Below are positions 33,434 to 41,850 of a stretch of 64,000 nucleotides of DNA, one piece after another. Within the stretch, counting starts at the first letter, position 1. Every line of letters begins with the position of its first letter. Source of the DNA: Chryseobacterium aurantiacum (GTDB lineage Bacteria > Bacteroidota > Bacteroidia > Flavobacteriales > Weeksellaceae); contig NZ_PXUE01000005.1 of assembly GCF_003020585.1 (NCBI RefSeq), forward strand, positions 1-64,000. Reading direction: 5' to 3'. A model generated the notes under the pieces. The model made no database searches. It saw only the letters and a program-made list of their open reading frames with translations, and was not told the DNA's origin. The translations under genes were made by a program, and so were the position numbers.

Positions 33434-34666
33434 ATGACTACTCTACCATTTGAAAACAAAATTTCTAAAGATAAAAACGTTCTTGTCATTTTACAAAACG
33501 ATAATACTATCAATTCTGAGATTCAATACCTCATCGAGAATTTCTGCGGATTGGTGATCAATACCCTTTCTGATACAGAGATTGACTTTAGCAATAAAAA
33601 AATATACGTATGTGGAGACCTCAGCCTACTTACAGAGACCACTTTCTTTCTTAACATTATAGAAGAGCTTTCGGTTAATGATCAAAATTACAACCCGGAA
33701 AAATCAAAAACAGTAACACTGGGAGAAGTTCCAGTAGTTATCAGCAATGCCGGTGTTTACTACAGGAAACTGTTTGTGGATGAACGCAATTTTGATAAAA
33801 TAAAATCTGAACATGATTTTCAGGAACTTACAGAATCCAATAAGGAAAGCAAGGCCCTAAGAAAGGGAATTTACCTCAGCAAAGTTACTAAAGAAACTGC
33901 CGCAGACGGAAAAGAAGCCTTTCATTATAACCTTCTGAGATGCTCCAGTAATTTAACAGGGCCTACAGATAATTTCCGCAGTATGGATACAAAAATTATC
34001 AACACATTAAATAAGTGTGTGCAGGAAAGTTTCGAAAGAAAAACAGAGCTTAATCACGCTCTGGTACAGATCTATGAGAATAAAAAGAAAACTGTTGATT
34101 CTGAAAAGGAAGTAAAAGCTAAAATCAAGGCCCATTCGGATAAAACCAAAGACATGCCTAAGGAAGGACTTATTGCGTTTTGTACTTTTTACGATGATTC
34201 TAACAATGAGCAGCTGAAACCATCAACTACCGACAGGTTCGATTGGTGTTATAAGCAAACAAGCGCCCTGACAAGATTGCACTTCAAGCTAAAGAAAAAT
34301 GTAGAGGATGATGCACTGGAAAAGGAATTCAGTGTTACTTTATACCCAAATTCAGCTTTTATAATTCCACTTTCTACCAACAGGTTCTATACCCATGAAA
34401 TCAAGCCTTCTGTTTTAGGTGTTGATCAAATTCCTATAAGAATGGGGTATGTAGTGCGTTGTTCTAATCTGGAAGCCATGCATACAGATGATCAGACTTA
34501 TATTAAAGAAAACGACAACTATATTAAACTTGAAAAAATGACTCCTGAACTTCAGGAAGAATTGCGCAGTTCTTACTATGAAGAAAACATCTCTGAAAAG
34601 ATGATGGAATATGGGAAAATTCATTTCAGTATGAACACCGGTGATTATGAAAAACCTATTTTTTAA
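33434..34666 (+). CDS. AlkB-like 2-oxoglutarate/Fe(II) dioxygenase with N-terminal extension
   Basis: A 410-residue cytoplasmic protein. The C-terminal half (from about 205) fits an AlkB-like jelly roll: NHALVQIYENKKK, then His234-Ser-Asp236 (KAHSDKTKDMP), a strand LIAFCTFYDDSN, the second iron His321 in FYTHEIKP, and Arg342 in GYVVRCSN for 2-oxoglutarate. The same order occurs in the next gene. The first 200 residues have no recognised domain but contain a conserved-looking YNLLRCSSNLTGPTDNFR. The two genes are 18 bp apart and probably form an operon. The substrate is unknown; nucleic acid, protein or small molecules are all possible. Confidence 0.7.
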   Translation: MTTLPFENKISKDKNVLVILQNDNTINSEIQYLIENFCGLVINTLSDTEIDFSNKKIYVCGDLSLLTETTFFLNIIEELSVNDQNYNPEKSKTVTLGEVPVVISNAGVYYRKLFVDERNFDKIKSEHDFQELTESNKESKALRKGIYLSKVTKETAADGKEAFHYNLLRCSSNLTGPTDNFRSMDTKIINTLNKCVQESFERKTELNHALVQIYENKKKTVDSEKEVKAKIKAHSDKTKDMPKEGLIAFCTFYDDSNNEQLKPSTTDRFDWCYKQTSALTRLHFKLKKNVEDDALEKEFSVTLYPNSAFIIPLSTNRFYTHEIKPSVLGVDQIPIRMGYVVRCSNLEAMHTDDQTYIKENDNYIKLEKMTPELQEELRSSYYEENISEKMMEYGKIHFSMNTGDYEKPIF

Positions 34667-34684
34667 ATATATAAATAAAGAAAA

Positions 34685-35479
34685 ATGAGTTTCCCTGAAT
34701 TTTATATCATCAATCTTCCCTTGGAAGAAAATCTTTTCGATCCATTATTTAATTCTGCTGAATTTGAATCTACCGGAAAAGGCAGGCTTGGCAACCATCT
34801 TGTCAATACAAATGGGCTACTTATTCCGATTGTGAGAACCACCACCCGATATGCGATTCCAGCTAATGCCTTTTTAAGTATTCATCATGAGCTTGTTGAT
34901 AAGATTAATGATACCTTGCAAGAGAGTCACAGGGATGTACCAGTACAGAAATTCAACAATGCTTTAATTGAAGTGTATGATTCTACCTATTCCAAAATGA
35001 ATTATCATTCGGATCAGGCTCTGGATTTGGACAGCAATTCTTTTATCGCACTTTTTTCATGCTATGAAAAACCTGATAAACTGGAGGAGTTTCATTTAAG
35101 GAAACTTGTTATTAAAGACAAGGTTACCCATGAAGTGGCAGAGGTTATTCTCCATCATAATTCGGTGGTTTTATTTTCTGTGGACACCAATAAAAAATTC
35201 CAGCACAAAATTATATTGAATTCATCATCAAATTCAAATGCAAAATCTAATAATAAGTGGTTGGGAATAACTTTTAGAACTTCAAAAACCTATATTCAGT
35301 TCAAAGATGGTCTTCCTTGTTTTTCTACTGGTGAGATATTTGCATTGGCAGATCAAGATCAGGAATCTGAATTCTTCCAACTGAGAGGACAGGAAAATAG
35401 ATCTCTGGACTTTATTTACCCCAATTTACTGTACACCATCAGTAATGCGGACCTTTTAAAACCTATCATCAAATTATAA
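34685..35479 (+). CDS. AlkB-like 2-oxoglutarate/Fe(II) dioxygenase
   Basis: A 264-residue cytoplasmic protein. NNALIEVYDSTYSKMNYHSD leads to the iron motif His108-Ser-Asp110; SFIALFSCYE follows, then His174 in KKFQHKIIL and Arg198 in LGITFRTSK, which together make the HxD...H...R set of Fe(II)/2-oxoglutarate oxygenases. It is paralogous to the C-terminal half of the preceding gene. It does not carry the AlkB nucleotide-recognition lid I would expect for a DNA repair enzyme, so the substrate is open. A lipoprotein gene follows after 16 bp. Confidence 0.75.
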   Translation: MSFPEFYIINLPLEENLFDPLFNSAEFESTGKGRLGNHLVNTNGLLIPIVRTTTRYAIPANAFLSIHHELVDKINDTLQESHRDVPVQKFNNALIEVYDSTYSKMNYHSDQALDLDSNSFIALFSCYEKPDKLEEFHLRKLVIKDKVTHEVAEVILHHNSVVLFSVDTNKKFQHKIILNSSSNSNAKSNNKWLGITFRTSKTYIQFKDGLPCFSTGEIFALADQDQESEFFQLRGQENRSLDFIYPNLLYTISNADLLKPIIKL

Positions 35480-35495
35480 TTTTAAAATAATCACA

Positions 35496-36089
35496 ATGAA
35501 AAAAATACTTTTAGCTTCTGTAATGGCTTTATCCTTGCTTTCATGTAAGGAAAATAGGGCTGAAAATGCTCCAATTGTTGAAAATGCTGTTGACAATGCA
35601 AAATCTTCCATCTCCGGCTCATTAAAATCGGACCGTTATGAAAATCAGATTGATCAAATCTATTCTGAAATAATTAAGAATGATAAAAACCTTAAAGCAC
35701 TTGACGATAAAGTACAAAAAGCGGATCAGGAAACTCAAAAGGTTTTGCAGAACTATAACAAAGTACTCAGTATATCTGAATCTTATTATCGGCAAGCAGA
35801 ATATCAGATGAAGTCTATTACTGATTCACTGATTAAGAAACAGGTTGAAACAGCGGTTAAAACCAGTGCTGAGAAATACAATCTTAAAACCGGAAATATA
35901 AAAGTACTTATTGTTCAGATCAATAAAAATAATGAAACGTTAGATAATTTATATACAGCCTTTAAAATCAGAAAAACACTTGTAGAAATTGAAAAGTTTC
36001 AAAATGCCCATCCTTTAAAAACAGACAGCCTGGAAAGCTTTATCAAAAGGCAAAATAAATTAATGGAAGAATTAAAGAATATAAAATAA
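35496..36089 (+). CDS. Hypothetical lipoprotein with coiled coil
   Basis: A 197-residue protein with a signal peptide ending in the lipobox ALSLLSCK (Cys17). The mature part is predicted almost wholly alpha-helical with heptad character (LKALDDKVQKADQETQKVL, KTLVEIEKFQN). No family is recognised. It starts 16 bp after the second dioxygenase gene and 10 bp before the GNAT gene, so it may belong to the same transcript. Confidence 0.72.
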   Translation: MKKILLASVMALSLLSCKENRAENAPIVENAVDNAKSSISGSLKSDRYENQIDQIYSEIIKNDKNLKALDDKVQKADQETQKVLQNYNKVLSISESYYRQAEYQMKSITDSLIKKQVETAVKTSAEKYNLKTGNIKVLIVQINKNNETLDNLYTAFKIRKTLVEIEKFQNAHPLKTDSLESFIKRQNKLMEELKNIK

Positions 36090-36099
36090 ACAACCTCTT

Positions 36100-36600
36100 A
36101 TGAAATATACTACAAAATGGCTTACAGATAAGACACGCGTCACAGAGCTGGTCGACTTTTTTATCGCCCATAAAACAGACTCCTATATCTCCCATAGTGA
36201 AATTATGTATGGAAGGGCTTTAGATTCTAATCATTGGAATCCTGACCTCAGAGCAGTATTCACAGAGCAGCTTATGACTGACTATGACTACAGTGAGGCT
36301 TCAAAATTGAATATATTAATTGCAGAAAATGACAACGGAGAGATTGTAGGAATGCTTGTTTTCAATGTTATTAACAGTCCTTTTAAAAAGTATGCTATTT
36401 TGGAAGATATGCTTTTAGATGAATCTGTAAGAGGTCAATCTCTTGGGAGTAAACTTTTGGAGGAAGTAATCCAGGAATCCAAAAACTGGAATGTCAGTTT
36501 TATTATGCTGGAAAGTGGTGTTGATAACCATGGAGCTCATCATTTTTTCTGTAAATATGGTTTTAAAAAAGTATCCGAAAGCTATATGCTAACCCTATAA
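36100..36600 (+). CDS. GNAT-family N-acetyltransferase
   Basis: A 166-residue acetyl-CoA-dependent acyltransferase. The central strand AILEDMLLDESVRGQSLGSKL contains the acetyl-CoA pyrophosphate loop (RGQSLGS, matching R/Q-x-x-G-x-G/A) at about residues 112-118, followed by helix LLEEVIQES and a C-terminal HHFFCKYGFKKVSESY. The substrate is unknown. It is probably co-transcribed with the lipoprotein gene upstream. Confidence 0.86.
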   Translation: MKYTTKWLTDKTRVTELVDFFIAHKTDSYISHSEIMYGRALDSNHWNPDLRAVFTEQLMTDYDYSEASKLNILIAENDNGEIVGMLVFNVINSPFKKYAILEDMLLDESVRGQSLGSKLLEEVIQESKNWNVSFIMLESGVDNHGAHHFFCKYGFKKVSESYMLTL

Positions 36601-36637
36601 ATTTACAACAGGCTTTATATAAAACAAACCAATACTG

Positions 36638-37756
36638 ATGAATTCAATTTCAATCATAGGAGCCGGAATTGGCGGTCTTACTCTTGGAAATATCTTGAAG
36701 AAGCATCCATATGATTTTACGATCTATGAATCAGCCCCTGCAATAAAGCCTGTAGGAGCCGGAATTATGATGGCTGTCAATGCGATGCAGGTTTTTGATC
36801 AATTGGGTTTAAAAGAAAAAATTGAGAAAGCAGGAAATAAAATCCATAGAATCACCCTATCCAACGAATCAATGAAACCGTTTTCAAAAACGGAGATTCT
36901 TGAACTGGAAAAAAAGTATAATTCCTGCAATGTAGCTATTCACAGAGCTGAACTACAGAGAATTCTTGCAGAAAATTTAGATCCTGCGGCTATTCGGCTC
37001 AATCATTCTTTAAAGACCATTGAAAAAAAAGAAAACTATATCTTGGATTTTGATAATGGAACCCGGGTAGAAAGTACAATTGTCTTTGGTGCAGATGGTA
37101 TAAAGTCTCCTATTAGAAATCAAATATTAAAAACAGGAACCATCCGAAGTTCCGGACAAAAATGCTGGCGTGGGCTTGTAGACTTTGAGCTGCCTGAAAA
37201 ACATCATCATGAGGCCTTTGAAATGTGGGGGAAAGGAAAACGCTTTGGCTTTGTAAAGATCTCGGAGAAAAAAGTGTACTGGTATGCCTGCATCAATGAG
37301 AGGAGCTTTGGCAGATATTTGGAACTAACAGACATTTTTAAAGAGTATCATTCTTTGGTTTTGAAACTTATTGAAGCTACAGCAAAAGAAAATATCATCT
37401 GTAATGAAATTTCCGACCTTACTCCTATTTCTAAATGGTATTCTGAAAACCTATGCCTGATTGGTGATGCTGCCCATGCTACCACTCCTAATATGGGACA
37501 AGGTGCCTGCCAGGCCATTGAGGATGCTTATATTATTGGAAGGTTACTGGAGAATAATCAGGATTTCAATTCTGTATTTGAGGAATTTCAAAAAATCAGA
37601 AGAAGAAAGGTTGATTATATTGTGAGTACAAGCCGTACGATTGGAAAAATTTCTCAGTGGGAAAAGGGAAATTCACTCCGTAATTTTCTGATGGGCTTAA
37701 TTCCGGAAAGCATTAATGAGAAAATGGCAAAGAAAATTATTGAATTGGAAATGTAG
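36638..37756 (+). CDS. FAD-dependent monooxygenase (PHBH fold)
   Basis: A 372-residue flavoprotein of the p-hydroxybenzoate hydroxylase class. It has the dinucleotide-binding GAGIGGLTLGNILKKH (about residues 8-23), the DG motif at FGADGIKSPIR (about 149-160), and the second FAD motif LIGDAAHATTPNMGQGACQA (about 276-295). No signal peptide. It lies 37 bp after the GNAT gene. The substrate is unknown; relatives hydroxylate aromatic compounds or modify antibiotics such as tetracyclines, and this copy should not be assigned to either from sequence alone. Confidence 0.88.
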   Translation: MNSISIIGAGIGGLTLGNILKKHPYDFTIYESAPAIKPVGAGIMMAVNAMQVFDQLGLKEKIEKAGNKIHRITLSNESMKPFSKTEILELEKKYNSCNVAIHRAELQRILAENLDPAAIRLNHSLKTIEKKENYILDFDNGTRVESTIVFGADGIKSPIRNQILKTGTIRSSGQKCWRGLVDFELPEKHHHEAFEMWGKGKRFGFVKISEKKVYWYACINERSFGRYLELTDIFKEYHSLVLKLIEATAKENIICNEISDLTPISKWYSENLCLIGDAAHATTPNMGQGACQAIEDAYIIGRLLENNQDFNSVFEEFQKIRRRKVDYIVSTSRTIGKISQWEKGNSLRNFLMGLIPESINEKMAKKIIELEM

Positions 37757-37834
37757 TTTTACTGTACAGAGATTGGTAGTAATTATTTACAAAAATCTAC
37801 ATAATCTGAGAGAGATAAAAAATCCATCAATATA

Positions 37835-37862
37835 AAAAGACTGCCCCAAGAGACAGTCTTTT
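37835..37862. terminator. Bidirectional terminator
   Basis: AAAAGACTG and CAGTCTTTT form a stem around a 10-base loop between the convergent monooxygenase and multicopper oxidase genes. Confidence 0.8.
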
Positions 37863-37870
37863 ACTTTATA

Positions 37871-40645
37871 TTAATAGGTTAAGGTAACTCCCGCTCCAAA
37901 TCCCATTTCGTTATCATAGTTTCCGGAAAGAGATAGCCATTTCTGAACAATGTATCTCAGTCCTGTAGAAAATTCACCATCAGAATTGACAGCAAAATTC
38001 CCTCTTAATCTTCTGGAAATTGGAATATCTTCCCTGCTCAGTTCCAGCAATACTTTCCCATTTTGGTCTACACTTGCATCAGCTGTTATCAGCATTGGTA
38101 ATACGTACTGCATCCCGACCATAAACGCATATCTGCTTTTAGAAGCCTTCTGCTGTCCGAACCACGTTTTCTTACCATGAAAATCCATTCCCATATCTTC
38201 TGCCATCTGTCTTTCCATAATTTCATGGTTCTTCTGAACCCTTACCCCCGCATAAGGAAGTGCCCATTGGAATTTTCCTAAAAATCTTCCCACTTTTGCA
38301 CTTCCCTCAAAATGATCAAAGTTCCAGTTAGAATGAAATTCATTTAGGTTTGCCCATCTTGGTCCAAACATTGTCATGGTTTCTGCATGTATTTTATTGC
38401 TTGCAACATCCAGCATAGCCATAGAGCTTACCATCTTGTTATCCTGTAAGAAGTTTTTCCAGGCCAGTTTTCTGTTAGGAAGCTGCGGATTTGGTTTTGA
38501 ATTTTCATAGCTGAATATTCTTCCCATTCCGGCCATCATATGATAAAGGATATGGCAGTGGAAGAACCAGTCTCCATCCTGATTGGCAGCAAATTCAATG
38601 GTAGTGGTTTCCATAGGCATAATGTCTACTACATTTTTCAAAGGAGAATATTCACCTTTTGAGTTAATCAGCCTGAAATCGTGACCATGTAAATGCATTG
38701 GGTGGCGCATCATGGAGTTATTGTACATTTTAATCCTAAGAATTTCTCCTTTTTTAACCAAAATCTTATCTGTTTCTGTAACCGTTTTATTGTCCAGTGT
38801 CCATAGATAGTGGTTCATATTTCCCTCCAGCGTAAATTTCATTTCACGAATACTGTCTGTTGGAAGAATTGTTTTTTCCGGAGACTTTAAAATATTGTAG
38901 GATAATCTTTTGATGGATTTTTCTTCTTTCATATTCATTCCTGAATGTTGGGAATGGTCTTCCTCTTTTTTCTCTTCTTTTGTTTTTACGCCCATCATTT
39001 CATTCATATGCTTCATTGTTGCTTTTCTTTGACTTTCGGGAAGTTCAGGATACATCACTTCATTCATGTCCATCATCTGGTTTCCCATTGTCATGTTCAT
39101 TGGTTTCATGTTTCCGCTCATTTCCATCATTCCGTTCATCATTTTCATTCCTTCAAATAGCATTAATCTAGGCAGGTTGGGAGCTTCTACTTTATCACCC
39201 GATCCTAGCCAAAGTGAGGCATGTCCTATTCTGTCTTCTGAGGTAGCTCTGAACTCAAAGCTTTTACTTTCAGGAATAGTAACTTCAATGTCATATGTTT
39301 CAGAAACACCTACAATCAGGCGGTCTACTTCTACAGGAACCACATCATTTCCGTCATTTCCAACTACCTTTATTTTTCCGCCTCCATAGTTTAGCCAGAA
39401 ATAAGTGGATGATCCACCGTTGGCTACTCTTAATCTTACCTTGTCTCCCGCTTTTAGATTGGAATAATCAGAACTTGGCGCACCGTTGATTAAAAATTTA
39501 TCATAATACACGTCACTTACGTCCATTGCTTCCATTCTTTTCCATTCATTCAGTGCTTTTGTTCCGAAGTTTCCGGACTTTATCGCTTCCCAATAACTTT
39601 GAACGGCATTTTTCTTTACTGCATACCAATCTGTATTTGCCATGTGAAGTCTTCTGGCAATTTGCATGGGATCATCATCACTCCAGTCTCCTAATAGCAC
39701 AGGGATTTCTGCATTATATTCTGTCTTGGGCTCTCCCTCTCTTTTTTTAAAGACCAAAATTCCGTTCATTCCTATTTGTTCCTGAAGGGCTTCGTGCGAG
39801 TGGTACCAATAAGTTCCGTTTTGAGAAACCCTGAACTTATACAAATGCGTTTCTCCTGGTTTTACAGGCTTTGTCGTAAGATAAGGCACACCATCCTGTT
39901 CGTTGGGCAAGATAACACCATGCCAGTGAAGTCCTGTATTTTCCTTAAGCATATTATGCAGATAAATCTCTGCTGTATCTCCCTCTGTAAAATACATCGT
40001 AGGAGCCTGCAATTTTCCGTTGATGGCAAGTGCTCTTCTGTTTTTACCTGTGAAATTGACAATAGTATCTTTTACATACAGATCATAACGAACTGTTTTT
40101 CCTCCAAAAGTAAGTCTACCATTTTCAGAATTTCTTTTTAGAACTAGTCTTTCTTCTTTTTGATCTTCAACTACAGCATGTTGATGCTGTTCTTTTTCAA
40201 CTAGGTCCATTCCGCATTTAGGACATCTTCCCGGTTGATCTGAAGTTACTTCAGGATGCATAGGACAGGTGTAGGTGATTTGAGATTGAGGTTTAGATTG
40301 TTGAGGAGAAGTCTGACTTTTAGGTTTCAAATCAGGTTTGACTACCTGAGCTTTCTTTACCTTTTTAGCATCAACTTTTTTATCAACCTTGGTCTTATTG
40401 ACCTTACTTTCTACTGGTTTTGTTTTGGTCTCTACTTTCTGTACAGGTTTTACTACCGGCTTTGCAACCACTTTGGGCTGTATTACAACTGTTTTCTTTA
40501 CCAAGGTCATTTTGCACTTTGGGCAGTCTCCTGGTTTTGAGGAAACTACTTCTGGATGCATAGGACAGGTATAATAGGTTTTTGTTGTTTGTGCGAAAGT
40601 AAAAACAGAAAACAAAAGCACCAGAAACATTATTAGCTTTTTCAT
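37871..40645 (-). CDS. copA: CopA-type multicopper oxidase fused to two heavy-metal-binding domains and a CopB-like C-terminus
   Basis: A 924-residue periplasmic or outer-membrane copper oxidase. After a signal peptide (to about 19) come two heavy-metal-binding domains with CPMHPEV and CPKC motifs (residues 22-50 and 124-150), separated by a Lys/Pro/Val-rich linker of 70 residues. Three cupredoxin domains follow with the copper sites HWHG, YWYHSHE, HPMHLHGHDF and FFHCHILYHMMAGM, and a Met-rich loop (about 495-535). The last 180 residues resemble the CopB outer-membrane family (GRFLGKFQWALPYAGVRVQ, SRYAFMVGMQYVLPML). The fusion would couple Cu(I) oxidation to outer-membrane copper handling. 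It is downstream of the DUF3347 gene. Confidence 0.9.
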   Translation of the reverse strand: MKKLIMFLVLLFSVFTFAQTTKTYYTCPMHPEVVSSKPGDCPKCKMTLVKKTVVIQPKVVAKPVVKPVQKVETKTKPVESKVNKTKVDKKVDAKKVKKAQVVKPDLKPKSQTSPQQSKPQSQITYTCPMHPEVTSDQPGRCPKCGMDLVEKEQHQHAVVEDQKEERLVLKRNSENGRLTFGGKTVRYDLYVKDTIVNFTGKNRRALAINGKLQAPTMYFTEGDTAEIYLHNMLKENTGLHWHGVILPNEQDGVPYLTTKPVKPGETHLYKFRVSQNGTYWYHSHEALQEQIGMNGILVFKKREGEPKTEYNAEIPVLLGDWSDDDPMQIARRLHMANTDWYAVKKNAVQSYWEAIKSGNFGTKALNEWKRMEAMDVSDVYYDKFLINGAPSSDYSNLKAGDKVRLRVANGGSSTYFWLNYGGGKIKVVGNDGNDVVPVEVDRLIVGVSETYDIEVTIPESKSFEFRATSEDRIGHASLWLGSGDKVEAPNLPRLMLFEGMKMMNGMMEMSGNMKPMNMTMGNQMMDMNEVMYPELPESQRKATMKHMNEMMGVKTKEEKKEEDHSQHSGMNMKEEKSIKRLSYNILKSPEKTILPTDSIREMKFTLEGNMNHYLWTLDNKTVTETDKILVKKGEILRIKMYNNSMMRHPMHLHGHDFRLINSKGEYSPLKNVVDIMPMETTTIEFAANQDGDWFFHCHILYHMMAGMGRIFSYENSKPNPQLPNRKLAWKNFLQDNKMVSSMAMLDVASNKIHAETMTMFGPRWANLNEFHSNWNFDHFEGSAKVGRFLGKFQWALPYAGVRVQKNHEIMERQMAEDMGMDFHGKKTWFGQQKASKSRYAFMVGMQYVLPMLITADASVDQNGKVLLELSREDIPISRRLRGNFAVNSDGEFSTGLRYIVQKWLSLSGNYDNEMGFGAGVTLTY

Positions 40646-40664
40646 AATATTCCGAACTTTTTAG

Positions 40665-40709
40665 AAGTTGCATGACTTAAATTTAAACATAAATTAAATC
40701 ATGCAACTT
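40665..40709 (-). promoter_or_regulatory. Long hairpin in the copA leader
   Basis: AAGTTGCATGA and TCATGCAACTT form perfect 11-bp arms, extended inward by nearly complementary TTAAATTT/AAATTAA. It lies 19 bases upstream of the copA start and 26 bases after the DUF3347 stop. It could be an internal terminator, a processing site or an attenuator. Confidence 0.5.
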
Positions 40710-40735
40710 ATTGTTTTAAAGATCAATACAACACA

Positions 40736-41209
40736 TTATTTAATTTCTGACTTTACACTTCCACAAGTAAGCATAGACTTCCCATAGTATGGGTTTGCGA
40801 TCTGTTTTTCGTCACTTAACCAGCTTGCATCAGCCATTGGGCAATATTGTACATACACCGGTTTTTCGGAAAGCTTGAACTCTTTTGTCAGAGCAATCAT
40901 ATTATCGGAAAGGTTGAAGAATGTTTCTCTCTGGGCAGCAACAGTTCTTGCATCAGAAATAGCGGAAGCATCTTTTCTAAGGATATTAAGGTTTCCTTCT
41001 GATACTAACTTATAATCAATGGTAGACGCTGTTTTAATGAATTCTGTTGCAGCCTTTGAAGTTTTGTCTGCATCATCTGAAGCTAATGCAGATTTTATTG
41101 CAATATAGTTCTGATACAGTTTTGAAACCTGGGCGTCTTTTTTTGATTGTGCTGAAAGTGAAACGATTGAAAATAAAGATAGGGCTGCTGTAATGATATA
41201 CTTTTTCAT
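40736..41209 (-). CDS. DUF3347 domain protein (copper-associated)
   Basis: A 157-residue secreted protein. The start is the ATG at 41209 (MKKYIITAALSLFSIVSLSA, a clean signal peptide); the frame is open further upstream but without a signal sequence. The DUF3347 domain spans about 25-155, with VQYCPMADASWL and GKSMLTCGSV holding the two conserved cysteines. The domain also occurs at the C-terminus of CusB-type adaptors and is tied to copper or silver export. It probably binds copper as a periplasmic chaperone. Confidence 0.85.
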   Translation of the reverse strand: MKKYIITAALSLFSIVSLSAQSKKDAQVSKLYQNYIAIKSALASDDADKTSKAATEFIKTASTIDYKLVSEGNLNILRKDASAISDARTVAAQRETFFNLSDNMIALTKEFKLSEKPVYVQYCPMADASWLSDEKQIANPYYGKSMLTCGSVKSEIK

Positions 41210-41327
41210 TGTTTTAAATTTTAGAATTAATTTTTTAATAAAGAATAATGGATGACACATAAGTACATGCGTCTGAACGTGTCGCCTTGATCGATATTAT
41301 TGGAATACCGAAAACGACAAACCCATT

Positions 41328-41708
41328 CTAAATTCTAAAATTACAATGATGGAGATAGATAGGTACCGGTTTGTATTCCGGAGGCCCATTGATCTGAATT
41401 TGAGTAAATTTTGATGCTGAAAAAGACTTGTCTGCAAAGAAAAACTGATGAGTGGCCGGGATTTCAGAGATATGTCCTAAAAAGTCAACATTCATCAAAT
41501 CTGATTTTTGAGAATCATCAACTTTTACAATTTTAATTTCTGTTTTACAACATCCTTTTTTTTCCTTTACCCCACATTTTCCACAGATATCGTCTGTTTT
41601 CTGGCTTACAGAAACAAATTCCTGCATACAATAATGAACGCTAAAAGCTGCTCCGGAAGAAAATCCGAAGTAGAAAATAGAAAACAATATGGCAAGAATC
41701 TTTTTCAT
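41328..41708 (-). CDS. HYC_CC_PP-family small secreted protein
   Basis: A 126-residue protein with an N-terminal signal or anchor (ILAILFSIFYFGFSSGAAFS) and the three motifs that name its family: HYC in SVHYCMQE, CC in KKGCCKTE and PP in NGPPEYKPVP. Extra cysteines (CGKCG) make a metal-binding role plausible. It sits between a TonB-dependent receptor gene and the DUF3347/copA genes, a frequent layout in Chryseobacterium-like genomes. Function is not established; copper handling is inferred from context. Confidence 0.82.
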   Translation of the reverse strand: MKKILAILFSIFYFGFSSGAAFSVHYCMQEFVSVSQKTDDICGKCGVKEKKGCCKTEIKIVKVDDSQKSDLMNVDFLGHISEIPATHQFFFADKSFSASKFTQIQINGPPEYKPVPIYLHHCNFRI

Positions 41709-41786
41709 TGTTGTGACAAAGTTAAAAATATCCCGTAAACCATTGTTATAAAATTTTGTATTGTTGTTATAAAATTAAGGTAAACA

Positions 41787-41818
41787 AAAAAGCTCCTGAA
41801 TATTCTCAGGAGCTTTTG
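41787..41818 (-). terminator. Terminator after the TonB receptor gene
   Basis: AAAAGCTCCTGA and TCAGGAGCTTTT form a perfect 12-bp stem, 33 bases after the receptor stop on the minus strand. It separates the receptor gene from the HYC_CC_PP gene. Confidence 0.85.
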
Positions 41819-41850
41819 TATTTTTTGTTATCTCTTACCGAGCAACGGCA

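Noticed and set aside
34021..34290. Loss of the iron-binding HxD motif in the first AlkB-like protein
   Set aside because: An initial alignment put a PSTTD stretch at the motif; the true HSD is earlier, at residues 234-236 before LIAFCTFYD, so the site is intact.
36638..37756. Tetracycline-degrading monooxygenase (TetX)
   Set aside because: It shares only the general FAD monooxygenase motifs; nothing specific to TetX can be asserted from the sequence.
38945..40574. Several His-, Phe- and Ser-rich open frames on the plus strand
   Set aside because: They are antisense to the multicopper oxidase gene; their odd composition is the reverse complement of its Met/His/Lys-rich codons.
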